The position numbers were made by a program, and so were the translations under genes. The notes beneath the pieces were generated by a model that saw nothing but the letters and a program-made list of their open reading frames with translations, was not told the origin of the DNA and ran no database searches. A stretch of DNA of 11,824 nt from UBA877 sp035506155. Its GTDB lineage: Bacteria; Chloroflexota; Anaerolineae; Anaerolineales; Villigracilaceae. How positions within the stretch are numbered: position 1 is the first letter of the stretch; each line of letters starts with the position of its first letter. Location: the NCBI GenBank assembly GCA_035506155.1, contig DATJPX010000045.1, positions 1 to 11,824 on the forward strand, read 5' to 3'. Of this stretch, positions 1 through 5,351 are shown in pieces.

Positions 1-1
1 C

Positions 2-148
2 TGGATGCGGATGAAGGTGGGCTTCCGGGCGGCCGCATGGGCCTTGTTGTGGAAATTCAAAGCCCTTCCCCGGACCAATCCAACTCCGCTGGAATTCCCT
101 GTCGCTGAGTTCATCGGCGTGCGATTCAACCAAAACCCTGAGGTGTAA
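2..148 (+). CDS. C-terminal end of an unidentified protein (5' truncated by window edge)
   Basis: A frame open from the window edge ends at a TAA at 146-148 and gives about 48 residues, ending in ...FNQNPEV. Codons are strongly GC-biased at the third position, like the genes that follow. The ribosome binding site of the next gene lies in its last codons, which is typical of an operon partner. The tail is rich in basic and aromatic residues, with no motif I can assign. It could be the end of a glycosyltransferase, a radical SAM protein or another enzyme, but I cannot choose among these. That it is a real gene end is an inference from codon use and context. Confidence 0.5.
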   Translation, partial: WMRMKVGFRAAAWALLWKFKALPRTNPTPLEFPVAEFIGVRFNQNPEV

Positions 149-150
149 AA

Positions 151-882
151 ATGCCGGACCGAACCGATTTCGAACAACATAACCAGGAAACCATCCAGTA
201 TTACGACAAGAAAATCAAGAAGACCATGCTGCCGACCGGGAATGCCTATACCCAGCATCACCTGGATGAATTCTTGAGAGTCACCGGGATCAAGCCCGGG
301 GATCGTGTGCTGGATGTCGGTTGCGGGATGGGGCGCTACACGATCCCTCTGGCGGCCCGCGGGATCCGGGTCGAAGGCCTGGATATATCCCCCTTCCTGC
401 TCGACCGCTTGAAGGAATACAATGGCGGCCGTTTCGAGATCCCGCTCTATTGCCTTGATATCATCGACCACCCCGACTCCATGAACGACTCCTACGATGC
501 CGTTGTCGGATTCTTTGCCCTACACCATATGCACGATCTTGCCGCTTGTTTCAAAGCTATGGCGGAGGTGGTCAAACCCGGTGGATTGATCGCGTTCATC
601 GAGCCGAACGCCTATAACATCCTGTATTACCTGCAGATCATCATTACGCCGCGAATGACCTGGAAAGGGGATGGCGGCATGGCCAAGATGCATCCGGGGG
701 TGATCTTCCCGGCCATGCGGGCAGCCGGGTTGGAATCTCCCGACCGGCATCGCTTCGGCTTTTTCCCGCCGTTCCTGACGAATACCCGCTGGGGGTTATG
801 GATCGAAAAGCGGCTGGAAAAGTTTCCCCTTTGGCGACCGCTCCTTCCGGCGGTGATCTTTTCCGGTCGCCGACCAGGATAA
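151..882 (+). CDS. Class I SAM-dependent methyltransferase, substrate unknown
   Basis: This 243-residue protein is predicted to transfer a methyl group from S-adenosylmethionine in the cytoplasm. The SAM-binding glycine motif VLDVGCGMG is at residues 53-61. An acidic residue closing strand 2 (D78 in GLDIS) would bind the ribose. FFALHHMHD and VKPGGLIAFIEPN follow as the usual motifs II and III of UbiE/Methyltransf_11-type enzymes. The C-terminal third is aromatic and basic (GFFPPFLTN, then a Trp/Lys/Arg-rich end), which suggests a hydrophobic or lipid-linked acceptor, but this is only inference. The ATG at 151 is preceded by GAGGTG (140-145) at 5-base spacing, which supports this start. It sits 2 bases after the preceding gene end and probably belongs to that upstream operon, because the next gene has its own promoter. 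The enzyme class is secure; the substrate is not. Confidence 0.9.
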   Translation: MPDRTDFEQHNQETIQYYDKKIKKTMLPTGNAYTQHHLDEFLRVTGIKPGDRVLDVGCGMGRYTIPLAARGIRVEGLDISPFLLDRLKEYNGGRFEIPLYCLDIIDHPDSMNDSYDAVVGFFALHHMHDLAACFKAMAEVVKPGGLIAFIEPNAYNILYYLQIIITPRMTWKGDGGMAKMHPGVIFPAMRAAGLESPDRHRFGFFPPFLTNTRWGLWIEKRLEKFPLWRPLLPAVIFSGRRPG

Positions 883-920
883 TCGCCGAAAAACACGAGA
901 ACACGCACCTCCTTCCTTGT

Positions 921-949
921 TTGACACCTCCAAATATTCGCTATACACT
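921..949 (+). promoter_or_regulatory. Sigma70-type promoter of the DUF2804-MFS-GH2 unit
   Basis: A perfect TTGACA lies at 921-926. With a 17-base spacer, TACACT at 944-949 matches four of six -10 consensus bases. An alternative -10, TATACA at 942-947, would have a 15-base spacer. Either way transcription would begin near 954-957, only about 15 bases before the ATG at 971, so the ribosome binding site would sit almost at the 5' end of the mRNA. The location in the 88-base gap after the methyltransferase stop fits the start of a new transcription unit. Confidence 0.65.
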
Positions 950-958
950 GATAACTGG

Positions 959-965
959 AAAGGAG
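959..965 (+). promoter_or_regulatory. Ribosome binding site deciding the DUF2804 start
   Basis: AAAGGAG at 959-965 stands 5 bases before the ATG at 971. It favours this ATG over the in-frame TTG at 917, which lies upstream of the predicted -35 box and so could not be on the transcript from that promoter. Confidence 0.75.
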
Positions 966-970
966 AGCCA

Positions 971-2005
971 ATGCAAATCGAACTGACCCAACCCGGTCCG
1001 TTGCTGACCTCGGACGGGCGACTGGCCCAGGTGGGCTGGGCGCGCCAACCTTTGCTGGATTGCAACCTCGAATCGGCGCGTTTCTACGCGATCAAACCCC
1101 TCCAGCGCCTGCGGATCAAGCGCTGGGACTATTACGCGGTCTTCACCCCACACAGGTTTTTCTCGGCGACGATCGCCGACCTGGGATATGCCGGCAATAT
1201 CTTCGTCTACGTCATGGACCTGGAGACCGGCGAACTGCACGAGGAGGGACTGGTCATCCCGTTTGCCAGAGGCGTCAGCCTGCCGCGCAACAGCACCGAA
1301 GGGGACAGCCACTTCCAGAACGATGAAGCCCGCCTCGATTTCCGGTTTACCGGGAACCAACGTCAGGTCGTTGTATCCTGGCCGGGCTTTCACGACGGCC
1401 GGGGTATCCAGGCCGATTTATGCCTCGACTGTCCGCCCGGATTCGAGTCGATGGCGATCGTCATCCCGATCGGCAGGCGGCGGTTCTACTATAACCGGAA
1501 GATCAACTGCATGCCGGCAACGGGATCGCTTCGGTACGGCGATGTGATCGAAAACCTTGACCCGCACACCTGTATCGGTTCCCTGGACTGGGGGCGAGGG
1601 GTATGGGAATACCAATCCTATTGGAACTGGGCCAGCAGCTCGGGCTTTTTGCCGGACGGCCGGACGGTGGGATTGAATCTGGGCTGCGGCTTTGGCGACC
1701 TTTCGCGGGCCGGAGAGAATGCCCTGGTCCTGGGGAATCGCATCCACAAACTCGACCAGGTCAGGTTCGATTACATTCCCGGGGAATACATGAAGCCCTG
1801 GAAGTTCACCGATACCGAGGGCCGACTGGACCTGGTCTTCACACCTTTCAAGGAGCGAATTGCCCGGACGAACCTGGCTGTCATCACTAGCGAAGTCCAT
1901 CAAATGTTCGGCCGCTACAACGGGAAAGCGATTGGGGAGGATGGCGAGGTCGTCCAGATCAAAGAACTGGTCGGGTTTGCCGAGGAACATCACGCCCGTT
2001 GGTAA
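971..2005 (+). CDS. DUF2804 family protein, function unknown
   Basis: The protein has 344 residues, no signal peptide and no membrane segment, so it is probably cytoplasmic. I recognise the family from its opening (an ELTQPGPLL stretch, then a DGRLAQVGWAR block) and from a Trp-rich conserved block at about 206-228 (DWGRGVWEYQ, then SYWNWASSSG). These are the hallmarks of DUF2804 (Pfam PF10974), whose biochemical role I do not know to be established. The composition is that of an all-beta protein, with many aromatics and a late patch GYIPGEYMKPW-like in character at about 270-278 (FDYIPGEYMKPW). The start at 971 is chosen by the AAAGGAG ribosome binding site; an in-frame TTG at 917 is rejected. 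It is the first gene of a unit with a sugar symporter and a GH2 glycosidase, which suggests a role in handling a glycoside or a sugar-derived ligand. That is inference from context only. Confidence 0.85.
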   Translation: MQIELTQPGPLLTSDGRLAQVGWARQPLLDCNLESARFYAIKPLQRLRIKRWDYYAVFTPHRFFSATIADLGYAGNIFVYVMDLETGELHEEGLVIPFARGVSLPRNSTEGDSHFQNDEARLDFRFTGNQRQVVVSWPGFHDGRGIQADLCLDCPPGFESMAIVIPIGRRRFYYNRKINCMPATGSLRYGDVIENLDPHTCIGSLDWGRGVWEYQSYWNWASSSGFLPDGRTVGLNLGCGFGDLSRAGENALVLGNRIHKLDQVRFDYIPGEYMKPWKFTDTEGRLDLVFTPFKERIARTNLAVITSEVHQMFGRYNGKAIGEDGEVVQIKELVGFAEEHHARW

Positions 2006-2044
2006 CATCAATATCCAGAATAAAAATTGAGGAGCGAGGACGCC

Positions 2045-3328
2045 ATGCAATCCAAATCATCATTGCCTGCAAAGACCTGGATCGCAATCATCCTGCTGGG
2101 CTTTTCCGGACAGCTGGCCTGGGGGGTGGAAAATCAGTACTACAACACCTTCATGTATAACAAGATCACCCCTGACCCGCGGCCGATCTCCTGGATGGTG
2201 GCAGCGAGCGCGGTGGCCGCCACCCTGACGACCATCCTGATGGGAACCCTCTCCGACCGGACCCGGTCTGGCTGGGGTCGCCGACGTCCATTCATCGTCT
2301 TTGGCTACCTGGCCTGGGGCATCTTTACAGCGATTTATCCGCTGGCCTCCTTTTTCCACCCGGTCATGTTGGCGGTTGGGATGGCCATCCTGTTCGACTG
2401 CATCATGACCTTCTTCGGTTCGACCGCCAACGACGCCTCCCTGAACGCATACATCACCGATGTCACTTCCACGGAAAACCGAGGCCGGGTGATGAGCGTG
2501 GTCGAACTGCTGACCTGGGTGGCGATCCTGGTCGTTTACGGCGGTTCGGGGCCGATCATCGATAAGCTCGGTTACTTCGTTTTCTTCTACGCCATCGGCG
2601 GATTGGTCCTTGTGCTCGGCCTGGTGGGCAGCTTCTTCATTCACGAAGAGCCGATCGCCGAAAAACCCCAGGGCACCTACTGGGGCCAGCTGGCCGACAG
2701 TTTCCACTGGAAAACGCTCGTCGAAAACCGGGAATTTTTCCTGGTCCTGCTTGGTATTTCGCTCTGGGCGATCGCCCAGAATATCTTCTTCCCCTATCTC
2801 ATCATCTACCTCCAGCATTATGTCCAGCTGGATACCACCAGTTCCTCGATCACGATCGCAGCCTGCATCCTGATCGGCGGGATCGCCCTGGCCTATCCGT
2901 TCGGCCTGCTGGTGGACCGCTGGGGGCGCAAACCCGTTGCGCTCCTTGCGGTCGCGGCGGAGATGATCGGGCTGATCCTCTTCTCCCTTGTGAAGAGCCT
3001 CGTTCCCCTGATCATCACCGGTATTCTCTGGCTCGGCCCCCTGACGGCCTGGACGATTGCCACGGGCACCTGGAGCAAGGATCTTTTCCCCGATGACAAG
3101 CGCGGCCAATTCGCCGGTTTCTACCTGTTCTTCTGGGTGATGCTGCCGATGATCCTGGGGCCGTTGACGGGAGGCTGGCTGGGAACGACCTATGGGATCA
3201 AGACCGTCATCGACGGGCAGGCGGCCTACATCCCGACCCCGCTGCTCTTCCAAGTGGCGGGAGCGGCAACGCTGCTTGCGGCCATCCCCTTGTTCCTGAC
3301 GAAAAAACAGAAATCGACTGGAAAGTGA
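2045..3328 (+). CDS. MFS sugar:cation symporter, GPH / SLC45-sucrose-transporter-like
   Basis: This 427-residue integral membrane protein has about 12 hydrophobic segments, the standard MFS length and topology. The loop between TM2 and TM3 carries GTLSDRTRSGWGRRRPF (residues 67-83). This long form of MFS motif A, with the GRRRPF end, is typical of GPH symporters and of plant/animal sucrose (SUC/SLC45) carriers. The second half repeats the motif as GLLVDRWGRK (287-296). TM1 carries GQLAWGVEN, which resembles the polar TM1 of SLC45 proteins. A role in proton- or sodium-coupled uptake of a disaccharide or glycoside is inferred from family and from the GH2 gene that starts 1 base after its stop. 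The ATG at 2045 is preceded by GAGGAG (2029-2034) and GAGGA (2036-2040). An in-frame TTG at 2027 would overlap the first of these and is less likely. The substrate is unknown. Confidence 0.88.
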   Translation: MQSKSSLPAKTWIAIILLGFSGQLAWGVENQYYNTFMYNKITPDPRPISWMVAASAVAATLTTILMGTLSDRTRSGWGRRRPFIVFGYLAWGIFTAIYPLASFFHPVMLAVGMAILFDCIMTFFGSTANDASLNAYITDVTSTENRGRVMSVVELLTWVAILVVYGGSGPIIDKLGYFVFFYAIGGLVLVLGLVGSFFIHEEPIAEKPQGTYWGQLADSFHWKTLVENREFFLVLLGISLWAIAQNIFFPYLIIYLQHYVQLDTTSSSITIAACILIGGIALAYPFGLLVDRWGRKPVALLAVAAEMIGLILFSLVKSLVPLIITGILWLGPLTAWTIATGTWSKDLFPDDKRGQFAGFYLFFWVMLPMILGPLTGGWLGTTYGIKTVIDGQAAYIPTPLLFQVAGAATLLAAIPLFLTKKQKSTGK

Positions 3329-3329
3329 T

Positions 3330-5105
3330 ATGGACGACTGGAGACCCGTCCAAGGGGATTTGTTGACGCGCTGGGCAAAGGACGTCACACCAGACAACGT
3401 CTGGCCATGGCCTGAATATCCCCGTCCGCAAATGACGCGCCACGAGTGGCTGAACCTGAACGGTTATTGGGAATTCGGGATCGCCTCGATCGACCTGGAT
3501 CAGAGCGTCGATTTCGGCGGGCGCATCCTCGTGCCTTTCCCGCTCGAATCGGCCCTTTCGGGCGTCAAGCGTGCCCTCGGCCCGGACGAACGCCTGTGGT
3601 ACCGCCGGACCTTCACATTGCCGAAAAAGTGGGGCGGGAGACGCATCCTGCTCCACTTCGGGGCGGTGGATTGGGAGGCGACCGTCTGGGTCAACGGGCA
3701 GCTTCTGGGGACCCACCGAGGCGGTTACCTGCCATTTTCATTCGATATTACGGCTCAAATCACCGACAGCGTGAACGAGCTGGTCGTAGCCGTCTGGGAT
3801 CCGACCGACTCCTCCTGGCAGCAGCGCGGGAAACAGGTGCTAAAACCGAAGTCGATCTGGTATACCGCTGTCTCGGGGATCTGGCAAACTGTCTGGCTCG
3901 AACCCGTCCCGGAGACATACATCAAATGCCTCAGGATCACACCCGACTTGGACGGGGAATCGGTCTCCGTGGGCGTCGCCCTGTCGGACGGGCCGGCCGT
4001 TACGGATAGGGTGCACGTCCGGGTCAGCGATGCGGGACGGCCGATCGCGGAGGGGCAATCAAAAGACGGGATTATCACTTTGTCTATCCCGCACCCGAAG
4101 CCGTGGAGTCCCGATTCGCCTCATCTTTATGACCTGACTGTCACCGCCGGCCACGACAAAGTGGGCAGTTATTTCGGGATGCGCAAGTTCGGTCTGGGGA
4201 AGGACGAAAAAGGACGCACGCGGCTATGCCTGAACAACCGGCCTCTCTTCCAGTTCGGCCCGCTCGATCAGGGCTACTGGCCGGATGGGTTGTACACGCC
4301 GCCGACCGATGAGGCCATGCTCAAAGACATCGAGCTGGTCAAGTCGCTGGGCTTCAACATGCTGCGCAAGCACGTCAAGGTGGAGCCGGCTCGTTATTAT
4401 TACCACTGCGACCGGCTGGGGTTGATCGTCTGGCAGGATATGCCCAACGGTGGTTCGGCGGTCGGGGATGTCACATCGTTCCTGGCGATCCTGTTCGGCT
4501 CGCGCAGGCGCGATCGTAATTACCGCTACGCCGGTCGGGCCGAGCCGGGCTCGCGGGAAGACTGCGACGATGAAATCGAAAGGATGGTCGAGCACCTTTA
4601 CAATTTCCCCTGTATCGGGATGTGGGTTCCCTTCAACGAAGGCTGGGGTCAATATGATGCCAATCGCATCGCCGCCCGCCTCAAGGAAGTCGACCCCACC
4701 CGGCCGGTCGATCATGCCAGCGGCTGGTTCGACCAGGGCGGCGGGGATTGCAAGAGCCTGCATGTCTATTTCAAGAAGCTGCCAATCATCAGGCCGGAAC
4801 AAAACCGGGCGGTCGTCCTTTCCGAATTTGGCGGCTACAGCCTGAAGTTCGATGGTCATTCGTGGGATCCGTCGGCGGAATTCGGGTACAAGAAGTTCAC
4901 GACCCCAGCCGCGTTGACCGATGCCTATCTTGAATTACTGAAAGGGGAGTTGGAGCCCTGGGTGGAGGCAGGGCTTTCGGCGGCGGTCTACACCCAGACC
5001 ACGGATGTGGAGATCGAGGTCAATGGCTTCGTCACCTACGACCGGGAAGTGGAAAAAATGGACTTCGAACGCCTGCGGCAGGCACACCTGAAATTGTCCG
5101 GCTGA
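3330..5105 (+). CDS. Glycoside hydrolase family 2, compact cytoplasmic beta-glycosidase
   Basis: The 591-residue protein has the three core GH2 domains. A jelly-roll sugar-binding domain covers about 35-205 (LNLNGYWEF, LWYRRTF, WVNGQLLGTHRGGY, GIWQTVWLE). An Ig-like domain covers about 205-290. A TIM barrel runs from about 300 to the end. The acid/base is E437 in FNEGWGQ, preceded by the invariant Asn, and the nucleophile is E499 in LSEFGG; these are 62 residues apart and both intact. The barrel also has LGFNMLRKHVKVEP and GLIVWQDMPNGG. There is no signal peptide and there are no trailing C-terminal domains as in LacZ, so it should hydrolyse an imported glycoside in the cytoplasm with retention of configuration. 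Family members act on beta-galactosides, beta-glucuronides or beta-mannosides; the specificity cannot be told here. The start follows the symporter stop by 1 base, implying translational coupling. A segment at about 380-410 (after the NGG) is basic and looks like a loop insertion. Confidence 0.93.
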   Translation: MDDWRPVQGDLLTRWAKDVTPDNVWPWPEYPRPQMTRHEWLNLNGYWEFGIASIDLDQSVDFGGRILVPFPLESALSGVKRALGPDERLWYRRTFTLPKKWGGRRILLHFGAVDWEATVWVNGQLLGTHRGGYLPFSFDITAQITDSVNELVVAVWDPTDSSWQQRGKQVLKPKSIWYTAVSGIWQTVWLEPVPETYIKCLRITPDLDGESVSVGVALSDGPAVTDRVHVRVSDAGRPIAEGQSKDGIITLSIPHPKPWSPDSPHLYDLTVTAGHDKVGSYFGMRKFGLGKDEKGRTRLCLNNRPLFQFGPLDQGYWPDGLYTPPTDEAMLKDIELVKSLGFNMLRKHVKVEPARYYYHCDRLGLIVWQDMPNGGSAVGDVTSFLAILFGSRRRDRNYRYAGRAEPGSREDCDDEIERMVEHLYNFPCIGMWVPFNEGWGQYDANRIAARLKEVDPTRPVDHASGWFDQGGGDCKSLHVYFKKLPIIRPEQNRAVVLSEFGGYSLKFDGHSWDPSAEFGYKKFTTPAALTDAYLELLKGELEPWVEAGLSAAVYTQTTDVEIEVNGFVTYDREVEKMDFERLRQAHLKLSG

Positions 5106-5144
5106 TCGGGCCAGGGCGGCCCAACAGTCGATCTTGAGCGAAAA

Positions 5145-5178
5145 TCCGGGCGGAGAATCAATCCGCCCGGAAACTTTT
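5145..5178 (+). terminator. Probable intrinsic terminator after the GH2 gene
   Basis: TCCGGGCGGA (5145-5154) and TCCGCCCGGA (5162-5171) form a perfect 10-bp GC-rich stem with a 7-base loop (GAATCAA). A short TTTT tract at 5175-5178 follows after AAC. The weak T tract makes this a suboptimal factor-independent terminator, but it lies 40 bases after the GH2 stop and before the next promoter. An AAAA at 5141-5144 on the other side would give some activity on the opposite strand. Confidence 0.6.
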
Positions 5179-5212
5179 CCCGGCGCCGGAAATCATCGAT
5201 TTTGCCGGGAAA
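5176..5212. repeat. Overlapping inverted repeats between terminator and promoter
   Basis: TTTCCCGGC (5176-5184) is the exact reverse complement of GCCGGGAAA (5204-5212), separated by 19 bases. Nested inside are CCGGCGCCGG (5180-5189), a perfect 10-bp palindrome, and AAATC/GATTT (5190-5194 and 5198-5202) around ATC. The first arm shares its T tract with the terminator hairpin. It may be a second terminator-like hairpin or a regulator binding site just upstream of the LacI-type operator; the sequence alone does not decide. Confidence 0.5.
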
Positions 5213-5216
5213 TCAC

Positions 5217-5230
5217 TGCAACCGGTTACA
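5217..5230. promoter_or_regulatory. LacI/GalR-family operator upstream of the GH94 gene
   Basis: TGCAACCGGTTACA is a dyad in which 12 of 14 positions are self-complementary. It has the central CG and the TG-N-AA...TT-N-CA arms that are the shared signature of LacI/GalR-family operators (compare the CcpA cre pattern). It overlaps the candidate -35 element (5225-5230) of the promoter ahead of the GH94 gene, so a bound repressor would block RNA polymerase. A disaccharide or glucose derivative as inducer is inferred. No LacI-family gene is in the window. Confidence 0.65.
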
Positions 5231-5255
5231 CCAAAACAAGGCTGCGCGGTATAAT
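5225..5255 (+). promoter_or_regulatory. Sigma70-type promoter of the GH94-exporter unit
   Basis: A perfect TATAAT lies at 5250-5255. The best -35 is GTTACA at 5225-5230 (four of six bases) with a long 19-base spacer. The weak -35 and long spacer make it a basal promoter that could depend on regulation at the overlapping operator. Transcription would start near 5262, leaving a leader of about 90 bases before the GH94 ATG at 5352. Confidence 0.6.
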
Positions 5256-5340
5256 CGGCGGGACTCTACTTCCAGACGATGCAATCATGGTTGTTCAATT
5301 CGATCATTTCCCCCAAGACTGCACTTATTTTTTTCAATCG

Positions 5341-5345
5341 AGGAG
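5341..5345 (+). promoter_or_regulatory. Ribosome binding site deciding the GH94 start
   Basis: AGGAG at 5341-5345 lies 6 bases before the ATG at 5352. The reading frame is open back to 5202, upstream of the operator and promoter, but residues before this ATG do not resemble the family, whose members begin with MKFG-like sequence. This fixes the start. Confidence 0.8.
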
Positions 5346-5351
5346 ACACCT

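Noticed and set aside
833..871. GGCGACCG / CGGTCGCC inverted repeat (8 bp, 23-base loop) near the methyltransferase 3' end
   Set aside because: It is inside coding sequence, has a long loop and no following T tract, so I do not call it a terminator; chance in GC-rich DNA is likely.
917..970. N-terminal extension of the DUF2804 protein from a TTG at 917
   Set aside because: The extension covers the promoter itself, and the ATG at 971 has a good AAAGGAG box and begins where the family's conserved sequence begins.
2060..3397. Minus-strand open frame (445 codons) opposite the symporter
   Set aside because: A low-complexity Asp/Gln/Arg/Gly-rich translation is typical of the reverse complement of a hydrophobic membrane protein; no ribosome binding site or motif supports it.
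5328..5334. Run of seven T before the GH94 ribosome binding site
   Set aside because: No GC-rich stem stands directly before it, so it is not an intrinsic terminator or attenuator that I can support.
5202..5351. 50-residue N-terminal extension of the GH94 protein
   Set aside because: It would run through the operator and promoter; the extra residues do not resemble GH94 and the ATG at 5352 has a proper ribosome binding site.
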